A DNA stretch of 64,000 bases from Coemansia sp. RSA 487. Lineage: Eukaryota > Kickxellomycota > Kickxellomycetes > Kickxellales > Kickxellaceae. A model generated the notes under the pieces. The model made no database searches. It was not told the origin of the DNA and saw nothing but the letters and a program-made list of their open reading frames with translations. The stretch is taken from NCBI GenBank assembly GCA_027577595.1, contig JANBRJ010000085.1, positions 1 to 64,000 on the forward strand. Reading direction: 5' to 3'. A program made the position numbers and the translations under genes. This document shows, piece by piece, positions 10,856-22,300 of the stretch; the first letter of the stretch is position 1; each line of letters starts with the position of its first letter.

Positions 10856-11592
10856 CTACATTGAGATTAGCTTTGGTCATTTACAGGGTTTTTTTTAAGC
10901 AAACAGTGTTTGGTGTGTTTGGCCGTTTGAAGCACGGAGCAGTCTTTCTTCTTACTTTAAATTGTTCGGTAAACGGAATATAAGCCAATGCGAAATTTAA
11001 ATTTTGTAAGCTATTAACAGCGAGTAAAGAAAAACAGAAAATTATGTATCTTTTTGAGAGGTGAACAAATAGGCAAGCTCAACATCAAGAAAGAACATGC
11101 ACAAACCTTTGCAGTCATGCTACAGTCATTGCTGTGCCTTTTTTTTTAGAAAAAACTGAGTGAGTCACTTTTTATGAATTAGAGAACCGCTTACATCTGC
11201 GGCTCGTCTGCGCAAGCCGAGTCACAGCAGAAGCTGGACGCGTGCTGGCAAAATACGTGTTTGCATGTCATCGGTTGGGAAATTTAAAATTTAAAGGGCG
11301 CCTTTTTTTACAAACTTTCGTGCTCTTTTTCATCTTCTTTGGTGTAAAGAGCTGTGCACTTTCTCTTTTTAACACCAATTGAGCAATCCAACTATAGTTT
11401 TAAAAGTGGAATCACTTTTTATAATTTCTTTTCTCTTCTTTCTCTGCTTGCTTTTCTCCAGCTTTTTCTGCTATATTTTTGGGCTTGACTTCATTCCATC
11501 TGAGGATAAAAAGAAAATAAAAGGGACTTTTTGCGTAGCCAGGAGCATCTCAATTGCAGCTTAGACAAACACTACGCACATTTACAACAAAG
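10856..11592. promoter_or_regulatory. Divergent promoter region ThrRS / RER1
   Basis: 737 AT-rich bases separate two divergently transcribed genes, so both promoters must lie here. It contains TGAGTCAC at 11161-11168 and a related GAGTCAC at 11219-11225. A pyrimidine-rich leader precedes RER1. No coding sequence was seen. Confidence 0.6.
11161..11168 (+). promoter_or_regulatory. Gcn4/AP-1-type site TGAGTCAC
   Basis: The octamer matches the bZIP Gcn4/AP-1 half-site arrangement TGA(C/G)TCA. It sits 306 bases from the ThrRS ATG and 425 from the RER1 ATG. A weaker GAGTCAC follows at 11219. Amino-acid-starvation control of aminoacyl-tRNA synthetases by Gcn4-like factors is known in yeast; binding here is inferred. 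Confidence 0.4.
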
Positions 11593-12180
11593 ATGATGGA
11601 CGATTCCGGTGAGGGTACGCAGGCGCTTAGCACACGTGCGGCTGGAATCTTTGGCGGGCTCCAGATTCGTTACCAGACTATTCTGGACAAGAGCACTCCT
11701 CACACGGGCCCACGGTGGGCGGTGACGGGTCTGTTTTTGATTCTCTTCATGTGCCGAATCATCATTGCGCAGGGCTGGTTTATTATCTGCTATGCGCTTG
11801 CTATTTATATGCTGAACCTGTTTCTGGCGTTCTTGACGCCAAAGATCGACCCCGAGATGGCCGAGGAAATCGAAGAGGCAGAAGCAGCAAGTGAGTCCGG
11901 ACCCGGTCTGCTTCCCGTAAAGAATGACGAAGAGTTTAGACCGTTTATTCGCCGCCTGCCAGAGTTCAAGTTCTGGCTGAATGCCACAAAGGCCGTATTT
12001 CTATCGTTGTTCTGCTCGTTTTTCGAATTCTTGAACATCCCAGTGTACTGGCCCATCCTGCTCTTCTACTGGTTTTTCCTCTTTGCTATCACCATGAGAC
12101 GCCAGATAGAGCACATGATCAAGTACCGTTATCTGCCCTTTACCAACTTTGGGAAGCGACGCTACAACCGCGGAAACTAA
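11593..12180 (+). CDS. RER1: Rer1, Golgi-to-ER retrieval receptor
   Basis: 195 residues, single exon; start ATGATG at 11593 (the second ATG at 11596 is equally possible). It is a four-transmembrane protein: two hydrophobic hairpins at roughly residues 45-85 and 135-170. The Rer1 hallmark blocks LFLAFLTPKIDP and FRPFIRRLPEFKFW are present, with an acidic stretch between them. Rer1 sits in the cis-Golgi and returns ER membrane proteins and unassembled subunits through COPI vesicles. Yeast Rer1 has 188 residues, so the length fits. The C-terminus (NFGKRRYNRGN) is basic. Confidence 0.95.
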   Translation: MMDDSGEGTQALSTRAAGIFGGLQIRYQTILDKSTPHTGPRWAVTGLFLILFMCRIIIAQGWFIICYALAIYMLNLFLAFLTPKIDPEMAEEIEEAEAASESGPGLLPVKNDEEFRPFIRRLPEFKFWLNATKAVFLSLFCSFFEFLNIPVYWPILLFYWFFLFAITMRRQIEHMIKYRYLPFTNFGKRRYNRGN

Positions 12181-13450
12181 AGGGAACAAATTTCCCCCTT
12201 TGACTTTCCGACCCGACTGTATGTACCTTTTTCCAAAGTTTACGTGCCTTTTCAATATCCTCTTTTCATTTATTCTATTTGCAGGACATTCTAGCGCCGT
12301 ATTAATACAAACGTCTTGTTGAATTATCGTGCACAGATGGTCAAATACGTGTAGATGTGTGGCATATGGTCTAGCAACGTCTTTATTCCCGCGTAATCTG
12401 TAACTCTGCGCCGTCGAGGCATGAGAGATGCAAGTGCGCTGGATGGTATTGACTCAAGCCCGCAAAACAAACATGCCAGCACGTGCATTTGTTGATGGCG
12501 TCGGTGGCTGTTTTGGTTGTCAAGTGCGACAAGGATGACCGAGCGTAGTTTTAGGTTTATCTTTTTGTGTGCGCCTCAATGACATCTGTTTGCTAAAGCA
12601 ATAGCAGCAGGTCTTTTGTGGTTCAAGCCACACCCCTGTGCCTCCTTATACTTCTTTCTCCCTCATAACCTCGAATGATCTCAGCTTTAGTACAATTCAC
12701 CTTCCATTTAGCTTTATCTCTGTTGCCACCGAACAAGAACGAGCTGGTTACATTGAATCACATCTGCATAAATTTGGGCTCATGCTCTGTACAATTATCG
12801 GCGGTCATGTGTCAGAAATGCCATGTTAATTCACGTAAGATGGCGCTTTTCAAGGATCCCCCTTCCTTTGTGAGCACCTTGCACATGTACTCCATGACAG
12901 CTGCACATGTCCATACAAAGGAGATAATGAAGGCGAAAGGCTGCAAGCAGTCTACATCTAGCTTGTTTTTTTATCTGGCCATCGCTTCTTTATAAAGAGA
13001 CTTTGACAGCCCGAGACGTCTGTGTATTTTGTTTTTTTTTTCTATCGTTCCCAGTACACATTTGGCTATTTGCGTTTTTTCCTTCTATCTCTATTTATTC
13101 TATACAATTGATAATTTATACATAATTTATCGTCATATCCTGCTCGTATTGCCTACTCTGTTCTACTGCTCGATAAGTTGCATTCTGGTGGTTTCCCCCT
13201 ATTTTAAAAGAGTCGCATTCCCCGCATTCCCTTGGCCCTTGCTCCCTACTGCACCGCACCCAATCCTCTTGTGCTTTTTGTTTTCATTTAGAACCAAGCT
13301 TCATTCTCCTGCAAGTACCAAGCTCTTTATCTTGTTCTTACCTGCTTTTTTTGTATTTTAACAACATTTTGCGCACCAGTCGCACTTTCTTGTCTCTTCA
13401 TCCTCGACGCACCAACAGCAATTCGACATATTCAGCAAGTGCCGCAAGCC
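12181..13450. other. Intergenic, pyrimidine-rich leader for GH47 gene
   Basis: About 1.27 kb without a recognisable gene. The last 430 bases (13020-13450) are strongly T/C-rich on the plus strand, as expected for a promoter/5' leader of the mannosidase gene. Open frames in it are pyrimidine-tract artefacts. Confidence 0.6.
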
Positions 13451-15163
13451 ATGTCATCCAAGGTAACAATCGGCTCAGACTCATCGGATGACCAGCCGCT
13501 TCTGGATACGCAGCCAACATGGAATAGCCGTTTACGAACACGCTGGCGCCGGATGGACAGATGCACGCGCGTGCTGTTTGTTCTTCTCTTTGCCATTATT
13601 CTTTCCGCCGTGCTGGCACGTGTGCTCATTGAAGCGCTCGACCCAGCCGACTACTGGCCCGGCCCGCGAGTCACAATCCCGAGCGAACGAGATAAGGAGA
13701 ACGACACAGCACACACCGACGAGGAGCGCAGAGAAGTCATCAAGGCGGCAATGAAGCACGCGTGGGACGGATACCACACATATGCATTTGGCAACGATGA
13801 GCTGCAGCCAGTCACCAACAAGAGCAACAACAAGTGGGGCGGCTGGGGCGTGACGCTAATTGATGCACTGGACACACTGTACATCATGGGGCTGCACAAG
13901 GAGTTTAACCAGGGGGTTACGCATGTCACTACTGTGGACTTTTCAAAGGCTCAGAGCGGGTTCAAGACGCCGTTCTTTGAAATGGTCATCCGCTCTCTGG
14001 CTGGGCTGCTGACGGCTTACGAGATGAGCCTGGACAGAAGGCTTTTGGCCAAGGCGCAAGAGATTGGTGATGTGCTTATGCCGGCATTCAACACATCGAC
14101 TGGAATCCCATATCCGCGCGTGGATGTTAACGCGAAAAGGGCGATACCGTCAGACCGCGTCTGCTTGGCTGAGGCAGGAACCGTGCAGCTCGAGTACTGG
14201 AAGCTTTCCGAGCTCACCGGTGATCCAAAGTACCATGAAGCTGCACAGCGTGTGGTCGACATTCTTGACCAGGCTGAAAAGCCGTACCCTGGTCTCTATC
14301 CGATCTGGATCGACATTAACAGTGCAAAGCTCGTGTCCGGAAAGATTACATTTGGAGGACAGGGAGATAGCTGGTACGAGTACATGATCAAGCAATACGT
14401 GTTTAGCCGCCACAGCAATGACCAGTACCGTCGCATGTACGAGGAGTCCATAGACGCGATGAAGGAGAAGATGGTGCAGAGATCGATTTACGATCCAAGC
14501 ATGTACTACGTAGGCGATTTGGACTCGACTGCAAAGAAATTCAGCCCAATGTACCAGCACCTTACATGTTTTGTACCAGGCATGCTTGCGCTTGGCAGCA
14601 AGGTGCTTGATCGCCCGGACGATCTCGAGCTTGCAAAGAGCTTAGTCTATACGTGCTTCAAGATGTACAACACAACAGCGACTGGTTTAAGCCCCGAGTA
14701 CGTCCTTTTCAGAGACAGCTACGACAAGGGCTTATCGCCATCCTACAGCGACAACAGTGATGAGTTTGCTATCACACAGCTATCGGGCGCATCCAACAAG
14801 GAAATGAAGGACGGCTTTTATCTCGGAGGAAACAAGGGCTACATTTTGCGTCCAGAGACGCTTGAAAGTATCATGGTTATGTACCGCATCACTGGCGACC
14901 CGATGTACAAGGAATGGGGGTGGGAGATATTCAAGGCAATAGACAAGTGGACCAGGACAAGGTCGGCTTTTTCTGCATACAGGGATGTGACGTCGACACA
15001 AGGAAGCTCCCAATGGACAGACTCGATGGAATCGTTCTTTTTGGCAGAAACGCTAAAGTACCTGTATCTGCTCTTCTCGCCTGTCGACTACTACTCGCTT
15101 GATGAGTATGTGTTTAACACAGAAGCCCACCCGTTCAAAATTCTGCAAACCCCGAATCTATAA
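13451..15163 (+). CDS. GH47 alpha-1,2-mannosidase (ER/Golgi class I), type II membrane protein
   Basis: 570 residues from ATG 13451; the open frame 12 bases upstream begins with GTG. A short cytosolic tail with an acidic cluster is followed by a signal anchor (about 40-62, VLFVLLFAIILSAVLARVL), then the GH47 (alpha/alpha)7 barrel. Conserved acids lie in FFEMVIRSLAGLL, GDSWYEYMIKQY and RPETLES; the calcium-binding threonine is in FNTEAHPF. Two cysteines (CFVPGMLALG and YTCFKMY) match the conserved GH47 disulfide. The enzyme trims mannose from N-glycans. Two more GH47 genes lie at 52118 and 54430, but this copy is clearly more diverged from them than they are from each other. Confidence 0.93.
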   Translation: MSSKVTIGSDSSDDQPLLDTQPTWNSRLRTRWRRMDRCTRVLFVLLFAIILSAVLARVLIEALDPADYWPGPRVTIPSERDKENDTAHTDEERREVIKAAMKHAWDGYHTYAFGNDELQPVTNKSNNKWGGWGVTLIDALDTLYIMGLHKEFNQGVTHVTTVDFSKAQSGFKTPFFEMVIRSLAGLLTAYEMSLDRRLLAKAQEIGDVLMPAFNTSTGIPYPRVDVNAKRAIPSDRVCLAEAGTVQLEYWKLSELTGDPKYHEAAQRVVDILDQAEKPYPGLYPIWIDINSAKLVSGKITFGGQGDSWYEYMIKQYVFSRHSNDQYRRMYEESIDAMKEKMVQRSIYDPSMYYVGDLDSTAKKFSPMYQHLTCFVPGMLALGSKVLDRPDDLELAKSLVYTCFKMYNTTATGLSPEYVLFRDSYDKGLSPSYSDNSDEFAITQLSGASNKEMKDGFYLGGNKGYILRPETLESIMVMYRITGDPMYKEWGWEIFKAIDKWTRTRSAFSAYRDVTSTQGSSQWTDSMESFFLAETLKYLYLLFSPVDYYSLDEYVFNTEAHPFKILQTPNL

Positions 15164-16288
15164 CAATATATTGCCTGTGCTGGCTTTTAATTTTAATTTT
15201 TTTTTACTTTCTAGACACTATACTTGACCTGTTCACTGCTTTTTTCTTTTTCTATTCAGTTCTAATCCAATGTACCACCTATTGGTTCGAGTGTTACTAC
15301 GCAACCAGCTTTCGTCGTTGCGTTTCAACAATAATACTCGGACACTAACATCCATGTTTATTTGCATAAGATGAAAACATTGCATTCCTTTGGTTCAGCG
15401 TCACCCAAGAACAAGAAACGTTAGACGAAAGCAGTAACCCGGATTTATTTTGGCTAACCGTCACTATAGTGCAAGAGCAAAACAAAACAAACGCATCATG
15501 ATAAACGGCTACGGCTACTGCCTTTTTGAAACTAGTGTCAGCTATACGGTCTGCAATCTCGTCCTTTTTTCTATCGGTTTATCTGAAACGTTGCACAGAT
15601 ATATTTGGTTACGGTCCCGATGATCGCTAAATAAAAGATAGCTTTACCCAATGTGTAAACAAACATTAATTTAAAACAAATGCCAGCAATATAAACAAAA
15701 TAAAATAAACGACAACTACTCCTACTAGGAATTGACATTAATGAATTCGACAAATAACAAACATCAAACGAAAAAGCTTGACAAAATACATAACACCGAG
15801 CGTGTCCTTTGTTTTTCTGGAATTCAATATTCAAGTGCCTCTTTTCTACTCTTTCCTAAACATTTTGAACAAGCAACTATCCTTGCTATATTATTTATAT
15901 TCTACATATTGATGTAATTACCGGACATCAAACTCTGTGCAAAAATCGATATCTGGATCCGGACAAAACAAACAAAACAACTACAATAGCCACTTGATTC
16001 TAAAACAACGCTAAATACGTTTACTCTGGCCAGGAACAATTGCGTGCTTCATTTCCAAACTCGTCGGTTCCGAATACACTCAGAGGGGAACAAAGCACAT
16101 CGGAGTGATTGTTCGGCGATTTTCCGAGCAGCTTTTTGGACGCTTTGGTACTCAAGCAACATTTGGGCGTATCTCTATTTTTTTATCTGGTCTTGTTTCT
16201 TTGCCAGGCTTTCCTTTTCCTCCTCACATTCTTACTCCCTCTACGCCTGTCACATTTGAACGCTTTACACTCTAATCACGCCTATCCG
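15164..16288. other. Intergenic, AT-rich, no gene seen
   Basis: 1.1 kb between the mannosidase stop and the signal peptide of the SH3 membrane protein. It contains scattered short frames without family signal and presumably the promoter of the downstream gene. Confidence 0.6.
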
Positions 16289-18979
16289 ATGTTTACCGCT
16301 AAAAGCACCAAAGTGCTTGCACTCGCATTTGCGACGCTGGCTAGCATATCATCCGCCGCATCGCCAGGCTGTCTATCGCTTAAAAGTTCGCAGAGTTGTC
16401 CTGGATTCTCACACGAGTTTATCAGCACAAATGCAACAAAACGTTTTTCGTGGTACCCCAAGGACAACATCGAGGCGTTTGACAAAGCATTGCTAGACTA
16501 CATCAGTGGCCAGGCCAACCTTGACGAATTCCAGTCAGTGTTCCGTTGCACGGGACTCGATGATCTGGGGGGTTTCAACTCTGACCATGGAAAGGCAGTC
16601 ATTCGGTACCACCGGAGTATCATCTGTGCTGATCTCATATTCGGCGAAGATAACATTAACGAATGCTACAACAGCAAGCCTGGAAACCACAACAGACGCA
16701 GAGACAATGAGGATGACAATAATGACAGCGACAGCAGCAGAGATGGCGACGGCGACACTTCAGAACTTCAGCTGGCACAGGTGCTTGCATTATCTAGTGC
16801 CAGCGTGGTATCTTCTGCACCCATACCACTCTGCCGGTCTACGTGCGACGCATGGATAGACAGTCTGCACTCGATTGTTACCAACTCCACACTTTGCCAG
16901 GACAATTTGGGAATTAACCGCGAGGCTTCATTGGATTCGCTGCGTGGCAAGTGCAAATCGACTGCCTACAATGGCGCGCCTGGCCATTGTGTTCAGGGCG
17001 ACGAAAACGAGCCTGAAACATGCGGTAAGTGCTTGCCAACTGTTGTTTGAATTTCTTGTGTTGATGGATATTTGATTGTGCATGGAGAAGGAAAAGCCCC
17101 ACCGACGTATGCTATTACTACTTTGTTTGTTTATGATTGTTTTGGAGACAGATGGAGCTGGTGGGCCAGCAGTTTCTTTTTGCCAGCCAAATAAAGGTTC
17201 GCCGTATTCGTTTTCTTCTTGGTGATGAATTTGCTGGTTGGTGCGCCAAAAAACCCAAACCTTTACTGCTTTATATGGCCTCATAATACGTGCTCTAGCA
17301 AGACACAATACTACTTGCCAAAGTCGCCAACGTTCATCAATATTTGCATTTTCTACTGCCATCTGTTTCCTCCCTCCGCGCACACGCAATACAATGGCTA
17401 CTAAAAAGCATAATTCCATCAGCCTCTAAAAAACACATACGACAGCAATATAGGCTATCAACGGGTCGAAGATTGGTGCAAATACTGCAGTGACGCAGTC
17501 AACTACTACGACACATGCGCATCCGTGGGCGTCCAGGTCGGCCGGTCCAACATGGATGGCAGCAACGGTGGCTCGAGGCTTCCGGCAATACCAGGCATCA
17601 ACGACAAACCGCCCTACAACCACCTCCTGTCCAAGCTCAAAAAGGAAGAGCGCCAGGAAAGAGTCTTTCGGATCGTGGCAATCGTGCTCAGCGTCATCGT
17701 CGGACTGTGCTTGGTGGTCCTGATTATACTCCTCACGCTGGGCAGTAAAAAACCGCTTCCCGGAATGTTTCTCGCGAAAAGAGGAGTGCACAGCAACAGC
17801 AGTAGCAGTGGAGACCGCGGTAGTGGCAGAGACAGCAAGGACGACAGCACGCTTCTCCATTTGGGTGGTGAAGGCCAAAACAATTTGGAAAAGGAAGGTG
17901 ATTTTGTTGACTACTTTATTAACGTCGTTGGGAAGCCTCGCCAAGTGCTCCGGCATTTCTTTGCGCGCAGGGACGACGAGATCTCGCTGCATCAGGGCGA
18001 CATTGTTACGCTCCAAATGGCATTTGATGATGGATGGGTCGTCGGCAAGAACTTGACTACTGGGTCTGAAGGCACGTTCCCGCTGATGTGTGTAATGGAC
18101 AAGCTGCCTGCCACGGTTCCCGCGCAGTGGTCGGTTCTTCCCGAGTCCGGCGGCGCCAGCTTTGAGAATCTGCGCCGCCCACCTAGAACCGCGGCTAAGC
18201 CCGAGACGCCTGGCCAGCTGGCCGAACAAGGCTACCTGGGGACACATACTAGTGGCGGCGCATTCAACAGCAACATCAGCCGCATGAGCAACCTGTCCAA
18301 CACAAACCACGCAGTCACCACCATAGCAAAACTCCCATATTCGCCGTACCAGCGCAGCACACGGTCGATCAACAACAGCAATTCGCATCTTGGAAGCGGT
18401 ATGCTTGTCGAGTCCGAGAAGCCAGGCAAAGGGTGGGCCATTCTAGATCGGCTGCGTGGCGCATTTGCACCAGGCGCCTCAGGCAGCGCCATGGGCAGTG
18501 ATAGCGATGCAGGCGCACCTGGCTTTTTCAAGAGACTAGTGACGACGTCGCCGCTGGGAAGAGAAAAGCCGCCGGCGCCAGAGCTCCATGTGGCAAAGCC
18601 CGGGCGGCCGCACTCGTTCAACGTAAACCACGTTGTCCATATCGGCCTGACAGACCCAAACTACCCGCGGCGAGGCGATCTGAATACGTCGGTTTCCACG
18701 TTTCCGTCCACACGACAGAGCGCCAATGGATACCCGATGATCGTCGACCGGAACTCCAGCAGCGGGCGCAGCCGTGCCCAGGAGACCCAAGATCCCCCAG
18801 CTCCTGGGTTTCCGCGGCAGCCCAACTTCAGCTACGGCGAGTTTGCTCCAAGCAGCAGCTCGCAGATGACCACAGGGAACGCCAGTGGTGATACGTTCCA
18901 TACAGCTGAACAGTTTGTACAAAGCAATCTTAGCCAAAACGCGCCGTTTGGCGCTCCTGGAGTGACACCTCGTCGTTAG
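16289..18979 (+). CDS. Fus1-like type I membrane protein with cytosolic SH3 domain
   Basis: Two exons, 16289-17024 and 17454-18979, give 753 residues; the 429-base intron has a GTAAGT donor and a TAG acceptor. The junction joins ...ETC-G-YQRVEDWCKYC and keeps a cysteine-rich ectodomain continuous. Order: signal peptide (1-22), cysteine-rich extracellular region with an Asp/Ser-rich acidic stretch (about 135-155) to about residue 270, one transmembrane helix (VFRIVAIVLSVIVGLCLVVLIILLTL, about 310-335), then an SH3 domain (FFARRDDEISLHQGDIV...DDGWVVGKN...EGTFPLMCV, about 410-460) and a long disordered Pro/Ser-rich tail. This architecture resembles Fus1-type polarity or cell-fusion proteins, but orthology is not established. 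Exon 1 alone and exon 2 alone would each look like a separate truncated gene. Confidence 0.78.
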
Positions 18980-19378
18980 AATCTTCTTGCCAACTCTACA
19001 CCAATGTTTTTCTTATATTAATTATAGTTCACCCTTTTAAAAACGCTCGCCACGCTTATTCTTTGCATCTTCCGTTCAATCATCGGGATTTTAAAGTGAT
19101 AGGGATGATTTTTTAGCTCATTTCAGAAAAGCTTATTGCCCTGATTTCTGCCAGGGTTTACTGCATCCAGCTGTAAGAAAATGGGGAAGCAAAAGCGCTT
19201 TTTATTTTATTTTTTCCCTTCTTGGGTATTCTCGTTTGTAATTTTCCTTCATTTTGACTTTCTTTATTGCGCATTTCATTCTATAGAGCATCGTTTACTT
19301 GTAACGCACAGCTTGAGCATTAATCTCGTTCGAATTTAGCGTTCAGATTGGTTGTAATTATCGGCTTATGTTTCTCGG
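18980..19378. other. Intergenic gap, promoter of phosphoinositide phosphatase
   Basis: 399 AT- and T-rich bases between two same-strand genes. No other feature was seen. Confidence 0.55.
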
Positions 19379-22300
19379 ATGGACACCAAGAGGTTCTTCG
19401 TCTACGTAAAGGCCCAGCCACGAGCCATTGCGCTTGTGCCTGTACAGGCGCTTTCAAGCCCCAACGGCATGTTCATGACAGTACAGCTTTACGCAAGGCA
19501 GGCAAGCAACAACATCATCAAAGTAAAGATTGGCGTTGAACTTGTGGAGCGCACCCTGCAGTACTTTTCACCGCTCGACATCGAGCCTGTTTACGGATGC
19601 GCTGGCATATTGGACTACCAGGCAGACACATACATGTTCCTGATCACCCAATGCCAGCCGTTGTGCGATCTGGATGCACTCACTGCACGGGGCTCTGGTA
19701 GACGCATAGCCAGGGTCACGCAAGTAATCGCATTGTCTCTGACGGACTCGATTTTTGATTCGACCGCTTACCGCCGCATGCCTGGCGCCATGCACGATGA
19801 TATTGTCCAGGGCGAGCTGGATCCCTATGGCGTACAAAACCCGTGCTCGCAGATGACGCAGTTTTTAGGAAATGGCGCGTTCTACTTTTCCCCCACGTTC
19901 GATATTACACGCACCATGCAGTCACAGAGATTGCGTGCCATTCTTGCCGACGACCCCAAGATATACGACCCTGATCTAAAGTTCCAGTGGAACAATAATA
20001 TGCTGCAAGTGTTTACTGACTATAGAATGAATTTGTGCGGGCCAGCCGAGCGCCAGAGCTTTGACGATGCAGGATATGCGGTTTCGCTGATACAGGGTAC
20101 TGTGGGCGCTGTGTATTGTGGTGGAATGTCCAGTGCGCGAGGAGCCGATCTGGCAGTCTACTTGATTTCGCGGAGTAGCTCGATGCGCTCAGGCATGCGG
20201 TTCCTGACGCGAGGGGTTGACGACCAGGGCGGTGTTGCAAACGAAGTGGAAACAGAGCTGATAATGACATCGCAGAGGCTAACATTTTCGCATGTGCAGA
20301 TACGCGGCAGCATCCCAGTCTTCTGGACCCAGGACGGTGTGCAAATTGGGTCGCACAGGGTTAGAATCACAAGGTCGGTAAAGGCAACGATTCCTGCGAC
20401 AAAGCGGCACTTTTCTGATCTGCTCAGCCGGTACAGGCGCGTCAGCGTGGTAAATCTGCTAAAAATACACCAGGCGTATGGTGACTTTGGTGGCCTTGGC
20501 GCTGCGGACCCGAATATGGCGGCAAACGGCGCAGGAACCTCGGAAGCCGATCTTGGCAGGTTCTACAACACGATGCTAGATGCAATGGGGCTGCCTGTGT
20601 CCCTTATCAGCTACCACGCATTTGATTATAATACCGAGGTCAGAGGTGGCCACTTTGAGCGTGTGAACAGTCTCATCAACCAAATACACCCACTGATGGC
20701 CAGCTTTAAATACTATCTCGAAGAAAACGAAAGCGGTATTGCGTTGTCCCTACAACAAGGCGTACACCGCACCAATTGCATTGACTGTCTTGACCGCACA
20801 AATGTGGTGCAGAGCGTAATATCGAGAAGTTTGGTAGCGGAATTTTTGCAGCAAAGCGGCCTGATACCCGGAGGCACGGTTCCAGCTGCAGTCGATGGCG
20901 TGGGAAGGCTGTGGGGCGATAATGGCAATGCCATATCTCGGCTATACACGGGCACTGGCGCCCTGAAATCCGACGTAACAACAAGCGGCAAGTCTGGTTG
21001 GGCAGGCTTTTTGAGTGACGCGTCAAAGTCGATCAGTAGACTCATGCAGAACAATTTCCAGGACAAGGGAAAACAGAGTGTCATCGATCTGCTCCTCGGA
21101 TCTGGCGATTCAGGGCTTTACTGCCGCCCCGTCTCGCTTTATGATGAATACGAGAAGGAAATTACAGCTGCGCTCGAGCTGGAACTAAAGAAGATTAGTA
21201 GAATAGACTCGATCCGCGTGATGCTTTGCACCTACAATGTACACGGTTCGGCTTACCGTGGCGATCCACTAGGGTCGTGGCTATCGATGCCGCGAGATAA
21301 GCGTCCGGACTTTATAGCGATTGGCTTTCAGGAAATTGTCAATTTGGATGTTCAGTCGGTGATATCGGCCGATACCTCCAACCGGCGTGTCTGGGAGCAA
21401 GTTCTAACGGCAGAGATAAACGTAAAGTATAAAAAGGCAATGGGTAACCGTGCAGATGGCGAATATGCCCTAGTGTCTTCAGAACAACTTGTTGGTGTTG
21501 CTATCCTGTTTTTTGCACACGACACCATTATTCCGCGGATACACAATGTACAGATGGCAAAGTGCAAGACAGGGTTCGCTGGCATGGCTGGAAACAAGGG
21601 CAGCGTTGCTATGCAGTTAATGCTAGACGATACAAGCATCTGCATTGTTGCAGCGCACTTGGCTTCTGGAACGAGCAATGTTAGCGAACGCAACTCGGAC
21701 TACCATACTATTCGCACGGGCACGCGCTTCCGGCATGGAAGAAGCATTGATGACCACGACTATGTGTTCTGGCTTGGCGATCTGAACTACCGCATTGATC
21801 TCCCCAACGACCAGACGCGGAGCCTTGTTTCGCAGGGCCAACTGCAAAGCCTTATGATGTATGACCAGCTTAGTACACAGATGGCTGCTGGTCGTGTGTT
21901 TAGTGGTTACTCGGAGGCCGATATAGACTTTCTGCCAACATACAAGTTTGATACGGGAACCACAACCTACGATACGAGTGAGAAGATGCGGGTGCCATCC
22001 TGGACAGATCGTATCATGTACCGTGGCCAGGGCATAAATGTTTTGGCTTATTATCGCGACGAGATATGCTTTTCGGACCACAAGCCCGTTCTGGCAGTCA
22101 TGAACTTTAATGTTGTTTCCATTGACAAGGAGCAGAAGCGGAAGATAATTCGCAGGCTATATGCTCTCCGTCATCAAGCAGAAAAGAATCCAGCACCGAA
22201 AGAGCAAAAGCTGATCGATTGGGAAGACGCAGCGGCAGCTGCAAGCGACTATGCGTCAAACGGGACAGCTAGCAAAAAACAGCTGCCTGCCCCTAGCTCG

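Noticed and set aside
15285-15300. GGTTCGAG motif resembling a tRNA T loop
   Set aside because: No acceptor or anticodon stem can be formed around it.
17426-18388. 320-residue minus-strand open frame
   Set aside because: Antisense to the SH3 membrane protein gene; composition typical of shadow frames in G/C-ending coding DNA.
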